Assembly (NCBI GenBank): GCA_041398785.1
Contig: JAWKUA010000002.1
Coordinates: 186,001-250,000, forward strand
Direction of reading: 5' to 3'
Source of the DNA: Planctomycetaceae bacterium
Lineage (GTDB): Bacteria > Planctomycetota > Planctomycetia > Planctomycetales > Planctomycetaceae
Length of the DNA: 64,000 nucleotides
Shown piece after piece: positions 25,183 through 34,484 of this stretch. Every line of letters begins with the position of its first letter. Position 1 is the stretch's first letter. A program made the position numbers and the translations under genes. Under the pieces are notes generated by a model, which saw only the letters and a program-made list of their open reading frames with translations, was not told the origin of the DNA and made no database searches.

Positions 25183-27540
25183 CTATGGCGTTGCGCCGTC
25201 ATCCTGCGGGTACAGCACCAGGCGGTCGTGGCACAGCAGAATCAGGTCACCGCGACCGTCGCCGGTCACATCCGCCACCAGTCCTTCGCGCGGTTCCGTA
25301 CCGCGGGAGTCGGATTCGGACACCAGCCGCTTTTCTTCGAAGACGCGGAAGTGCGTGGCCGGCTCAAGACCTCTGGATTCGTCGAACCGCAGAATTTCAA
25401 CGCCGTCGAAACTTGTATCGATCGTCGTCAGGTCAATCGCGTTGTCGCCGTTGAGGTCGCCGGCAATGATATCGGCCGGGTACGCGTCATCGCGATCGGA
25501 TTCCCAGGAAGCGATTTCTTCCAGTGTCGAATCGACTCGTCCGGAATACAGCACGCTGAACTGTTCATTCCCGAACAGCAGCAGATCATCCTTGTGATCG
25601 CCGTTCAGATCGGCGACGTGAACGGAAATCAGCCGCAGCGACCCGAGCTCCACTTCCTTCCACGGTCGGTACAAACCTGACGTTGATTTGAGAACTCGCA
25701 GCTTCCGGATTCCCGAATCCACCAGCACGATTTCGTTGCCGTCTTCGTTATCCAGATTCAGCGCGGCGACTCCTTCGATGCGAGCTTTCGATTCGCCGGC
25801 ATTAAACTGATCGGCGACCTTCCAGCCTTCGTCACCGAATGTCATCGCCCGTGCGAAGGAATCCCGCGACACCAGCAGCGAGCTTCCGTCGACAAACAGC
25901 GAGCCTCCGGAAGAGGTCCCCAGATCCAGCGGACGGACGCCTTCAGCTTCCGTCAACGTATGCTCGTCACCGCTGAACAGAACTCGCAGACCGTCGCCGT
26001 TCGAGCCGTTGGGAATCAGCAGCAGGTCGTCCTGCTGATCACCGTTGACGTCCATCGACAGCAGATCGATGCCGCGGCTGCCCAGCGTTCCGGAAGGCAG
26101 ACTCTGCGGCTCACGCAACCCGACGGGCTCCCACACGGAGTCTGAATTCACCTGGAACTGCTGCAGCCTGACTTCGGCCCGGTTACCGGAACCTTTCTTC
26201 GTCACGACTGCCAGGCGGTTTCCCAGGGCTTCGATGGCGGCCAGTTCGAATCCTGCTTCGGGCCGGGCCACCGCCTGTGGAAAGGTCAGCCGTCCGTTTT
26301 CGAAGCGGCTGACAGCGATGGCGGCTTCCTTTTCGCTCATCAGGATCACTTCATTCGAACCGTCGCCGTCGGCGTCCATGATAGCGACATCGGTCGCGCC
26401 CAGCAGGCCGGGGAAGATCTCCGCAGTGTCGAGTCCGTCGATTCCGTTCTGCCGATAGACCAGCACCTGAGCGTTCTCCGGATCGGTAACGACGGCGTCC
26501 GTCAGACCGTCGCCGTTGATGTCACCCACCGCGACGGCTCGACCGCGGCTGCTGGTTGCCTTGCCGATCCCGTATTGCACAAGCCGGGCGGGCAGTTCGT
26601 TGTTGTCCGTTGTCGACCGTTTCAGCTTCGAAACCAGAACCCGGCCGGTGCGGGCATCGATCGTCAGCACTTCCTTACCGGGCAGTTGATCGACGTCATG
26701 CAGAGTGACAGAACGGGGCTGCTGCAGATCGAAGCAGACTTCCGGCCCCAGCCGGCCGTCGGCCGTCTGCAGGCGAGCACACAGACCTCGCTCGGAACCT
26801 TCATTCGCCATGTAGCACATGTCGCTGCGGCCATCACCGTCGATGTCAGCCACCTGAATCATGCTAAGTTGTGGCGACGTGTTGATCAGATGTTCGGGAG
26901 CCTTCATCTTGCCTTCGTCGTCCTGGTAGACCACGTACGTGACCGACTCACCAAGGACGACGATATCGGCGCGCTTGTCGCCGTTCAGGTCACCTGCGGA
27001 AATCATCCAGGACGTCGGCGTCAGTTCGGGAAGCCGGATGGACCAGCGTTCGGTCCATTCTTCCTTGCCGGGTTCCGGCTGGTATTTCACGACAAGCTGA
27101 TCCGGCACGCCGATGTACGCCACATCTTCGCGGCCGTCGCTGTTGAAGTCGGCGGTTGCCATTCCGGCGATGGGCTTGTCGACGGAGATCTGGCGAATAT
27201 CGAACCGCCAGTCGGAGACCAGATCATTGACGTCGCTGCCCGATTTCCGGCTGGCCTGTTCGGCATCGGTCTGCTGCCGCAGCAATCGAATGCTGCTGGA
27301 CCGATTATCAACCAGCAGGATGTCCGTCAGCCCGTCGCTGTCGAAATCTCCGGCGGCCAGGTTAAACGCCCGCTCATCCAGCTTGAACAGCTCGACGCCG
27401 GAAAACCCGTAGAACTGAGCCAGGTCATTGGACTTCTCAGAAAGCTCCTCGGCATGCGCCGCGCAGCTTCCGGAGTTCTCAATCGACACGATCGCGGCCG
27501 CAATCGATACGGCAATTAGCAGCAGCCGGGCGGCCTGCAT
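25183..27540 (-). CDS. Exported FG-GAP/VCBS repeat protein
   Basis: The product is about 785 residues from ATG at 27540, which begins a signal peptide (MQAARLLLIAVSIAAAIVSI). At least ten FG-GAP-type calcium-binding motifs are spread along it, for example GDFDSDGLTDILLVDN, ADFNSDGREDVAYIG, GDLNGDKRADIVVLG, ADIDGDGRSDMCYM, GDINGDGLTDAVVTD, ADLNGDHKDDLLLFGN and ADVTGDGRGDLILLC. These fold as blades of an integrin-like beta-propeller, and the number suggests one or two propellers. No enzymatic domain is attached. It is likely a periplasmic or surface calcium-dependent binding protein. It is divergent from moxR of cluster 1 with a 212-bp shared upstream region. Confidence 0.85.
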   Translation of the reverse strand: MQAARLLLIAVSIAAAIVSIENSGSCAAHAEELSEKSNDLAQFYGFSGVELFKLDERAFNLAAGDFDSDGLTDILLVDNRSSSIRLLRQQTDAEQASRKSGSDVNDLVSDWRFDIRQISVDKPIAGMATADFNSDGREDVAYIGVPDQLVVKYQPEPGKEEWTERWSIRLPELTPTSWMISAGDLNGDKRADIVVLGESVTYVVYQDDEGKMKAPEHLINTSPQLSMIQVADIDGDGRSDMCYMANEGSERGLCARLQTADGRLGPEVCFDLQQPRSVTLHDVDQLPGKEVLTIDARTGRVLVSKLKRSTTDNNELPARLVQYGIGKATSSRGRAVAVGDINGDGLTDAVVTDPENAQVLVYRQNGIDGLDTAEIFPGLLGATDVAIMDADGDGSNEVILMSEKEAAIAVSRFENGRLTFPQAVARPEAGFELAAIEALGNRLAVVTKKGSGNRAEVRLQQFQVNSDSVWEPVGLREPQSLPSGTLGSRGIDLLSMDVNGDQQDDLLLIPNGSNGDGLRVLFSGDEHTLTEAEGVRPLDLGTSSGGSLFVDGSSLLVSRDSFARAMTFGDEGWKVADQFNAGESKARIEGVAALNLDNEDGNEIVLVDSGIRKLRVLKSTSGLYRPWKEVELGSLRLISVHVADLNGDHKDDLLLFGNEQFSVLYSGRVDSTLEEIASWESDRDDAYPADIIAGDLNGDNAIDLTTIDTSFDGVEILRFDESRGLEPATHFRVFEEKRLVSESDSRGTEPREGLVADVTGDGRGDLILLCHDRLVLYPQDDGATP

Positions 27541-27752
27541 TGGGGGAGTTCGATTTATCACGAGCAACGCCTTCCATGAAACGCGGGAAACCGCCGGACG
27601 AGTCGTCCGCGCGACCCGGTATTCTTGGAACGCGCCGCGCCGGATGCAAGCCGTCAAATCCGCCCGTCACTTGCCATTTCGATTGATCCGTCCGTAGGAT
27701 GGCTGCGTTGACGTTCTGTCCTGTCGCAGTTCCCCACGGGAGAATCGGGCCG

Positions 27753-28772
27753 ATGAGTAACGCTGCGGCGCCTTCGGGCAACACAGATCTGGCGGAAGAA
27801 CAGATTCAGCATTTTGCGAATCGCGTCAGCGAAATTCGCGAGCAACTGCACCGCACCGTCGTCGGACAGGACGAAACGCTCGACCTGCTGCTGACGTGTG
27901 CCCTGACCGGTTCGCACGCATTGCTGGTCGGCGTTCCCGGGCTGGCGAAGACTTTGATGGTGAAGGCTCTGGCCGCCGCGTTTCACTGGAAGTTCGCGCG
28001 AGTTCAGTTCACGCCGGACCTGATGCCGTCCGACATCACCGGCTACGAACTGCTCGGAAGGCCCGCCGACGACGGGTCGCCCAGCCTGACGTTTCGCAAA
28101 GGCCCCGTGTTCGCGAACCTGGTGCTGGCCGACGAAATCAACCGGGCGGCGCCGAAGACACAGTCAGCGATGCTGGAAGCCATGGCCGAACGGCACGTTA
28201 CCGTCGGCGGAGAAACGCATCTGCTGGAAGAACCCTTCATCGTCATCGCCACGCAGAATCCAATTGAACAGGAAGGCACATATCCGCTGCCCGAAGCGCA
28301 GCTCGACCGATTCATGATGGAAATTCAGATCGGTTATCCGGACCCGAAGCAGGAAGTTGAGATCGTGATGAAAACCGCCGGTCACGACACCCGACTTCCC
28401 GAGGCTGCATTCGACCGGGAAACATTTCTGAAGCTTCGCGAACTGGTTTCAGCCGTGCCAATTCCCGTCAGTGTGGCGGAGTTCGCGGTGCGGCTTTGCG
28501 GCGCCACGCGGTCCAACGAAGTTACGTCGTCACAGCTTGCCAGGGACTACCTTGCCTGGGGAGCCGGTCCGCGGGGATCGCAGAATCTGGTACTGGCGGC
28601 CAAAGCCAAAGCGCTGCTGCACGGCCGCACGGCTCCGACGGTCGACGATATCCGTTCACTGGCGTCTCCCGTTCTGCGCCATCGCATGGTGCTGAACCAC
28701 CGCGCCATCGGCGACGGCGTCACCAGCGACACTATCATCGAACGCCTGCTGCAGGAAAGCACACGATGGTGA
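27753..28772 (+). CDS. MoxR-family AAA+ ATPase, cluster 1
   Basis: The product is 339 residues from ATG at 27753 (MSNAAAPSG); an upstream in-frame ATG at 27699 adds a segment that does not look conserved. Walker A is GVPGLAKT (60-67), Walker B LVLADE (123-128), and the sensor region ATQNPIEQEGTYPLPEAQLD is the MoxR hallmark. The C-terminal lid domain follows. MoxR ATPases act as cytosolic chaperones on partner proteins with DUF58 and VWA domains, and both follow here. A 162-bp mobile element separates this gene from the DUF58 gene. It is a paralogue of the gene at 58983-60035 in cluster 2. Confidence 0.93.
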   Translation: MSNAAAPSGNTDLAEEQIQHFANRVSEIREQLHRTVVGQDETLDLLLTCALTGSHALLVGVPGLAKTLMVKALAAAFHWKFARVQFTPDLMPSDITGYELLGRPADDGSPSLTFRKGPVFANLVLADEINRAAPKTQSAMLEAMAERHVTVGGETHLLEEPFIVIATQNPIEQEGTYPLPEAQLDRFMMEIQIGYPDPKQEVEIVMKTAGHDTRLPEAAFDRETFLKLRELVSAVPIPVSVAEFAVRLCGATRSNEVTSSQLARDYLAWGAGPRGSQNLVLAAKAKALLHGRTAPTVDDIRSLASPVLRHRMVLNHRAIGDGVTSDTIIERLLQESTRW

Positions 28773-28809
28773 GCTAATCGGAAAAAAATGCCTTCCCGTG
28801 CATCTGCCG

Positions 28810-28971
28810 GGTAGCACAGCTTGCCGTTGAGGAAAGCTGTGCCGCGAAGCGGTCGGAAAACGCTTCTGAACCATACTGAAACTGACAACGAACGATTCCT
28901 GATTTCACTTCGCACAAGCCAGCTTTCCAACGGCTGCGCCGCACAACTTGCTGCACGCAGGATGTGGTACG
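28810..28971 (+). mobile_element. 162-bp MITE-like element, copy 1
   Basis: The ends are GGTAGCACA (28810-28818) and TGTGGTACG (28963-28971), near-inverted repeats. An internal hairpin CACAGCTT...AAGCTGTG lies near the left end. A second copy of exactly the same length is at 51001-51162; I count about 26 ungapped differences in 162 positions. It has no transposase, so it would need one in trans. It sits between moxR and DUF58 of cluster 1. Confidence 0.75.
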
Positions 28972-28986
28972 CGATTGTTGAGTAAC

Positions 28987-29901
28987 ATGGCCATCACCTC
29001 CACCACCAGCCGTTTTCTCGATCTGCAGGCACTGTCGTCGCTGGAACGCATGCGGTTCACGACGAAGCACCGCATCGAAGGCACGTACAGCGGTCGGCAT
29101 GCGTCGCGGCAAAAGGGCGGTGCCGGGGAGTTCGTCGATTACCGCGAATACTCTCCCGGCGAAGATCTGCGGCGGATGGACTGGAAAGTTTACGCCCGCA
29201 CCGGCAAGTCGTACGTCCGGCTGTATCAGGACGAAACGAACCTGTCCTGCACTCTGGCGATCGATGCCAGCCGGTCGATGCTATTCGGGGCTGACGGCGA
29301 CTCCACCACGCAGAATTCCAAGCTGGAGTACGCTCAATTCCTGGCCACCGGTTTTTCTCACGTCATCGCCGGCGCTCAGGATCATGTCGGAATCGCGGTG
29401 CTGGCCGATGATCTGCTCGAAGCCATCCCGCCCGGCGGCGCGCCGACTCATGTGGCTCGCGTGCAGGACGCGATCGCATCCATCGCAACCCGCGAATCGA
29501 CCCGGCTGGCTCCCGGCCTGCGATCACTGTTCGAACGCACGAAATCGCGTGGCGTGCTGTTGGTCGTCAGCGACTTTCTGATCGACGACGCGGAAGACAC
29601 GTTTGCCGTGCTGAGGCTGTTTCGCCATCGCCAGTTCGAAGTCATCCTGCTGCATCTGGTTCATCCGGACGAAGAGCGTCTGCCGGAAGGAGCCGCGTTT
29701 CGTTTCGAGGGACTGGAAGGTGAAGGCCGCGTCGATTGTTCTCCGGCGGATATTCGCACCGAGTACGAACGAGCGTTCGCCGACCATCTGTCCGTGATCC
29801 GCACGTTCGCGCTGGCGACAGGCTGTGACTATCGGCGAGTGTCGCTGTCACAGCCGTGGATTCAGGTGCTAAGTAGTTTTCTGGTGGAAAGGTCGGGGTG
29901 A
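28987..29901 (+). CDS. DUF58 protein, cluster 1
   Basis: The product is 304 residues from ATG at 28987 (MAITSTTSRFLD), just after the mobile element. The upstream ATG at 28948 lies inside the element, so it is not used. The hallmark block REYSPGEDLRRMDWKVYART, then KSYVRLYQDETNLSC, identifies DUF58. A VWA-like fold follows: LAIDASRSM gives a DxSxS MIDAS motif, and LLVVSDFLIDDAED lies in the C-terminal part. There are no transmembrane segments. DUF58 proteins work with MoxR ATPases in Bat-type operons. BatA-like follows after 10 bp, so they are co-transcribed. Confidence 0.92.
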   Translation: MAITSTTSRFLDLQALSSLERMRFTTKHRIEGTYSGRHASRQKGGAGEFVDYREYSPGEDLRRMDWKVYARTGKSYVRLYQDETNLSCTLAIDASRSMLFGADGDSTTQNSKLEYAQFLATGFSHVIAGAQDHVGIAVLADDLLEAIPPGGAPTHVARVQDAIASIATRESTRLAPGLRSLFERTKSRGVLLVVSDFLIDDAEDTFAVLRLFRHRQFEVILLHLVHPDEERLPEGAAFRFEGLEGEGRVDCSPADIRTEYERAFADHLSVIRTFALATGCDYRRVSLSQPWIQVLSSFLVERSG

Positions 29902-29911
29902 TTCGCGTCTG

Positions 29912-32032
29912 ATGTTCGCCAACTCGTGGGCCATCCTGATCGGACTGACCGCGGCCGCCGCGCCGGTGATCGTCCACTGGCTGACAAAGCCGAAGCCGGT
30001 GCGCCTGCCGGTTTCGACGCTGCGATTCATTCGGGGAGCCGTCCAGCAGCGGCGAGCTCGATACCGCCTTCGTGATCTGCTGGTTCTGATGTTTCGCACG
30101 GCCGCAATTCTGCTGCTGGCATTTGCGATTGCCCGTCCGCTGCTGCATCGGCAGGCGACGGCATCGGCAACCGATACTGCTACTGCGAACGTGACTCGGA
30201 TTGTGCTGCTGGACTGCAGCCAGAGCATGGCGGCTCGCGACGGCGGCATCGTGCGCTTCGAGCGGGCTCGGCCAATCGTTTCCAATCTGCTGAAGTATCA
30301 GCCATCGATGAAAGCCAATCTGCTTCTGTCCGCAGCGAGTCCTCAGCCGGTGTTCGACGGACCGACCACGAATCTGGGAGCACTCCGCGACGCGCTGTCC
30401 GACGCTGCGGTCCGGCCCGAACGGCTGCGAGTTCAGCAGGCTCTGAATCACATCGCCGAAATGTTCGACCAGACCGATGCGGATTCGCGGATCGAGCTGG
30501 TCATCGTCAGTGACTTCCAGCGTTCCAACTGGGCAACCGCCGACTTTTCCGTTCTGCCCGAATCGTGCCAGGTCGAACTGCAGTCCGTCGCATCCAGTGA
30601 CGACGCGCCGAATCTGGCCGTTCTGGATCTGACGGTCGCCGGTCGTGCCGAAGCCGGCCACGACGCTGACGTGTCCGTTCGAATCGGCAACTACTCCGAC
30701 ACGCCGCGGCACGCACGAGTGGAAGTCACGTTGGGCAACGTCGTGATTCCGTTCGAAGGCCACTGTCCGGCGAAAACTCAGACCTCAATCGGCGGACGGG
30801 TTCCGATCGCGTCGGACGGCTGGCACATCGGTTCCGCAAGACTCATGTCGGCGGATGACGCCCTGCCGGCCGACGACGCCATTCCCGTCGCGATTCAGGC
30901 CTTTCCTCAGCCAAAGATTGCAGTGCTGACTCGAGACGACACCGACCGCGCCGGAACGACGGCCTACTTCGTCAAACGAGCGTTGTCTTCAACCGTTACC
31001 GGCAGCACAACCACGGGCGGAACGACGGATGCCGTGTTTACGGTCGACGCAGCCGACCCGGACGTTGAACTGCTGCGGCAGGCGGAGGTTGTCGTGGCGG
31101 CCCGGCCCGGACGCCTGACCGGCGATTCAATCACAGTGCTGACGGCCATGCTTCAGCGAGGTCACAGCGTGCTGTACATCGCCGCCGATCAGCTCGACGC
31201 CGCGAACCTGAGAGATCTCACCGGCGCGCTGGGGTCGTCCGTGCGGATGCCGGTCGAGTATCTGCCGCAGCCCGGTTCGCGAAGCGGAGTCCGGCGGTTT
31301 CTGACGGACGTCGATCGGCGACGTTCGCCGTTTGCGATTTTCGGCGATGAACTCGCGTCAGCGATCGGGTCGCTGGAATTCAGCGGTGGTCTCGTCACGC
31401 GATCGACGTCCGAAGGATTGCAGGATGACGTTCGAGCAACGCTGAATGATCAGTCGGCGTTCCTGACCGTGACATCCGTGGGACGCGGCCGGCTGGCCGT
31501 GATGAATGCGGACCTGGATCGGTCGAATCTTGCTCGCACGCCCGTGCTGGTGCCGCTGCTGGGGGAATTGATTTCGCAGGATCTGGGAATGTCCGCCGCG
31601 ACTCCGGCCGCATTCCCCTGCGGCGAACCGCTCGCGCTGCAGCTTCCGATCGGCGAAGAAAACATCGACGCACTGACCGTCGTCGGGCCAACCGCTGACT
31701 TGCCGGAATCCGCGAAGGGCACGTTTTCACCGGTGCCCGCCGGGATCGTCTGGGAAATCACCAGCGCCGGGCCGGTCGGCGTCTACGAAGTCCGGTTGCA
31801 TGGCCGCACTGTGGCGGCCGCAGTGACTTCCGTTCCCGTCGAAGAAGCGGACCTGCGCTCGTTGTCCGCCGACGTATTCGAAGGCCGCCTGTCCGGAGGG
31901 CGCACGCTGACGTACGCCGACGGTTCAATCGCCGACACTGATTCTCAGGATGACACCTGGGTCTGGCTGGCAGCACTGTGCGTGGGCTGCGTGCTGATGG
32001 AGATCCTGACGCTGAAGGTTTTTCAAACATGA
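29912..32032 (+). CDS. BatA-like membrane protein with VWA domain, cluster 1
   Basis: The product is 706 residues. The N-terminal BatA domain has two membrane segments (about 5-25, SWAILIGLTAAAAPVIVHWL, and 55-75) around the conserved KPKPVRLPVSTLRFI. A VWA domain follows with MIDAS LLDCSQSMAARDG (DxSxS). A long middle part has CARDB/Ig-like strands, and a glutamine-amidotransferase-like region follows. One membrane helix closes the protein (WVWLAALCVGCVLMEILTL). Thus the VWA and central part should be periplasmic, unless the topology is inverted. It is a paralogue of the gene at 55266-57491. It presumably forms a membrane complex with the DUF58 and MoxR proteins. Confidence 0.88.
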   Translation: MFANSWAILIGLTAAAAPVIVHWLTKPKPVRLPVSTLRFIRGAVQQRRARYRLRDLLVLMFRTAAILLLAFAIARPLLHRQATASATDTATANVTRIVLLDCSQSMAARDGGIVRFERARPIVSNLLKYQPSMKANLLLSAASPQPVFDGPTTNLGALRDALSDAAVRPERLRVQQALNHIAEMFDQTDADSRIELVIVSDFQRSNWATADFSVLPESCQVELQSVASSDDAPNLAVLDLTVAGRAEAGHDADVSVRIGNYSDTPRHARVEVTLGNVVIPFEGHCPAKTQTSIGGRVPIASDGWHIGSARLMSADDALPADDAIPVAIQAFPQPKIAVLTRDDTDRAGTTAYFVKRALSSTVTGSTTTGGTTDAVFTVDAADPDVELLRQAEVVVAARPGRLTGDSITVLTAMLQRGHSVLYIAADQLDAANLRDLTGALGSSVRMPVEYLPQPGSRSGVRRFLTDVDRRRSPFAIFGDELASAIGSLEFSGGLVTRSTSEGLQDDVRATLNDQSAFLTVTSVGRGRLAVMNADLDRSNLARTPVLVPLLGELISQDLGMSAATPAAFPCGEPLALQLPIGEENIDALTVVGPTADLPESAKGTFSPVPAGIVWEITSAGPVGVYEVRLHGRTVAAAVTSVPVEEADLRSLSADVFEGRLSGGRTLTYADGSIADTDSQDDTWVWLAALCVGCVLMEILTLKVFQT

Positions 32033-32116
32033 CGACTCGTTCCAGAGCTCCGGCATCGAACGAGTCGACGCTACTGATCCTGCCACCTCACCGGCACACG
32101 TCGCGCGGGGACGCGA

Positions 32117-34471
32117 ATGTCCTGGACTGCCCGGATGTCGCTGACTTTTGAACCACTACTTCCCCCCATCGCCTGGGTCACGCTGGCTGTGCTGGCTGTG
32201 GCTTTGTGGGGGTGGTATGCGACAAGCCGACCGCAATCGTGCAGCCGCCGGACGTGGAGCGGCATTCTCATTCTGACAGCAGCCGGCATCGGTTGCGTGT
32301 TGCTGGTCTTGCTGAATCCCATCTGGCTGCGTCCGCTGCCGCCACCGGCCGGCAAGCCACTGCTGACGATTCTGGTTGACGAATCCGGCAGCATGGCAAC
32401 CGTCGACGCAGACAGGCAGGCGACTCGATTTCAGGCAGCGGTTGCTGACGTTGAAGATGTCGCGGAGACCCTGGCGGAAAAGTTCGACGTGCGCATTCAC
32501 ACGTTCGCTGAAGAAATCCGTCCGGTCAGTGTCGAACAGGTCTCGGAAGCAGAGCCCGCCGGAACCGCAACCGACCTGGCGACTGCGCTGCTGGATTCGC
32601 TGGTCGGTGACCGGCCGCAGGGACAGGCGGTGCTGCTGATCAGCGACGGAATCCACAACGCCGGCGGCAGCGTCAGCCGGACACTCGAAGCTGCCGAAAC
32701 CGCAAAGGCGTGGGACGCTCCTGTCTACACAAAAACGCTCGGCGGAAACGTGCAGGTCGACGATCTGGAGGTTCGTGTTCCCCGTTCGCAGGAGCTGGCC
32801 TTCGTCGGCCAGTCGGTACCGATTTCGGTGGAACTGAAACAGCACGGACGGATCGGCGATCGAGTCAGCGTGACACTGACCGATCCGAACGGTGAAACGT
32901 CCACGACTGAGGCACCGCTGAAACCGAACGGCTCGGCTCAGGCTTCGTTCCTCGTGACGCCGCCGGAAACCGGCCTGTTTCAGTATCAGGTCCGAGCCGA
33001 AACCCTGCCCGGCGAAGCGACGCCGGCCAACAACGCAACGACGCTTCAGGTGCGAGTCGTCGACGAACCGGTCAGGGCGCTGGTACTGGAAGGGAAACCG
33101 TACTGGGACGCCAAATTCCTGCTGCGAATGCTGACCGACGATCCGTCGCTGGAAGTCGACTGCCTGGTACGAATCTCAAGCGAACGATTTCTGTGGCGAA
33201 AGCTGCAGTTGGTGGACTCGGTCGGCGAACGAACGAACACAGCGGACGGTCAAAACGACGAAGCTCAAGTCGCAGACGGCGATTCCGAAGTCGGAGATCA
33301 GCCGCTGAAGTTTCAACGCACGGAAGACGTTGAGTTTTTGGATGACGCAAAATCCTTTCTGCGCGACGCCGACAAACTTCGTGAATACCAGATCCTGCTG
33401 CTGGGCCGAGAAGCGGAGTCGTATCTGAACGAAGCAGCCGTTGAGAACATTCGCGACTGGATCGCTCGCCACGGAGGTTCGCTGGTGTGTTACCGCGGCT
33501 CACCGGTCGCCGAGCCGGATCAGAAACTCGGCAGACTGCTGCCGGTGCGGTGGGCCGCCGGACGCGACTCGTCATCCAGTGAATCCCGCTTCCGCATCCA
33601 GGTCACCGAACGCGGTGACGACTTGAGCTGGCTGCGAATCGGCGGCTCGGAAGGGCTCAGCAAGCTTCCGTCACTGGCCGCTTCGGCCGCTACTGATTCT
33701 TTGAAGCCGCTGGCAGTCGTGCTCGGTCGCGGAGGAGGTTCGGACGAAGCCACGGCTCCCGTGCTGACCTATCAGCCGTACGGCACGGGCAGAGTTGTCG
33801 TGGTCGAAGGTTCCGGTATGTGGCGCTGGGCGTTTCTACCGCCGGAATACCGCGAGATGGATTCCGCCTACGGCACGCTGTGGCAAAGTCTGCTGCGATG
33901 GCTGATTTCCAGCGGCGGCCTGCTGCCCGGCGAAGATGTGGCTCTGCAGATGGACCGCGTCAGCTTTACGGAAGGAGAATCCGTTTCGGCCGTCGTGCTG
34001 CGTCGACCGGAACTTGACCGCGACAACCTGCCGCCCGTCGAACTGTTCGACGCGAACGGCAACCTGCTGCAGACCGTCACGCCGCTGCCTGTCGGCGAAG
34101 AACTGGGAGTCTACCAGGTGTTTCTGGGAGTGCTTCCGACCGGCCACTATGAAAGCCGGCTGGTTGTGGACGAACGCGGTGAGTCCGTGACAAAGTCCGT
34201 TCACTTCGACGTGCGGCCCGACCTGCGGGAACAACTGGAAGTGTCGGCTCGCCCGGACCTGATGCAGCGCATCGCCGAAATCAGCGGCGGAGACATCATC
34301 GACACCGGCGATCCGTCATCGATCGGCGATGCATTCGAAGAACACATCTCAAAAAGCCGGTCGATACAATATCAGCGAACGACCGCCTGGGATCGGTGGT
34401 GGGTTCTGACGGGCGTGTTGGTACTATGGACTGTGACGTGGGGACTGCGCCGGCGCACCGGACTGGTCTAG
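32117..34471 (+). CDS. VWA-containing large membrane protein, cluster 1
   Basis: The product is 784 residues. Two membrane helices near residues 17-35 and 50-70 precede a VWA domain with an intact MIDAS (ILVDESGSMAT). Beta-sandwich segments follow. From about 310 there is a region like a class I glutamine amidotransferase fold (VRALVLEGKPYWDAKFLLRM), but no catalytic Cys-His-Glu triad is visible. It ends with one C-terminal membrane helix (WWVLTGVLVLWTVTWGL). ATG at 32117 (with GGGGA upstream) and ATG at 32135 are both possible starts. The gene lies 84 bp after the BatA-like gene and 13 bp before the coiled-coil gene. The cluster 2 counterpart is 48529-50964. Confidence 0.82.
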   Translation: MSWTARMSLTFEPLLPPIAWVTLAVLAVALWGWYATSRPQSCSRRTWSGILILTAAGIGCVLLVLLNPIWLRPLPPPAGKPLLTILVDESGSMATVDADRQATRFQAAVADVEDVAETLAEKFDVRIHTFAEEIRPVSVEQVSEAEPAGTATDLATALLDSLVGDRPQGQAVLLISDGIHNAGGSVSRTLEAAETAKAWDAPVYTKTLGGNVQVDDLEVRVPRSQELAFVGQSVPISVELKQHGRIGDRVSVTLTDPNGETSTTEAPLKPNGSAQASFLVTPPETGLFQYQVRAETLPGEATPANNATTLQVRVVDEPVRALVLEGKPYWDAKFLLRMLTDDPSLEVDCLVRISSERFLWRKLQLVDSVGERTNTADGQNDEAQVADGDSEVGDQPLKFQRTEDVEFLDDAKSFLRDADKLREYQILLLGREAESYLNEAAVENIRDWIARHGGSLVCYRGSPVAEPDQKLGRLLPVRWAAGRDSSSSESRFRIQVTERGDDLSWLRIGGSEGLSKLPSLAASAATDSLKPLAVVLGRGGGSDEATAPVLTYQPYGTGRVVVVEGSGMWRWAFLPPEYREMDSAYGTLWQSLLRWLISSGGLLPGEDVALQMDRVSFTEGESVSAVVLRRPELDRDNLPPVELFDANGNLLQTVTPLPVGEELGVYQVFLGVLPTGHYESRLVVDERGESVTKSVHFDVRPDLREQLEVSARPDLMQRIAEISGGDIIDTGDPSSIGDAFEEHISKSRSIQYQRTTAWDRWWVLTGVLVLWTVTWGLRRRTGLV

Positions 34472-34484
34472 CGAAGGTCATCAA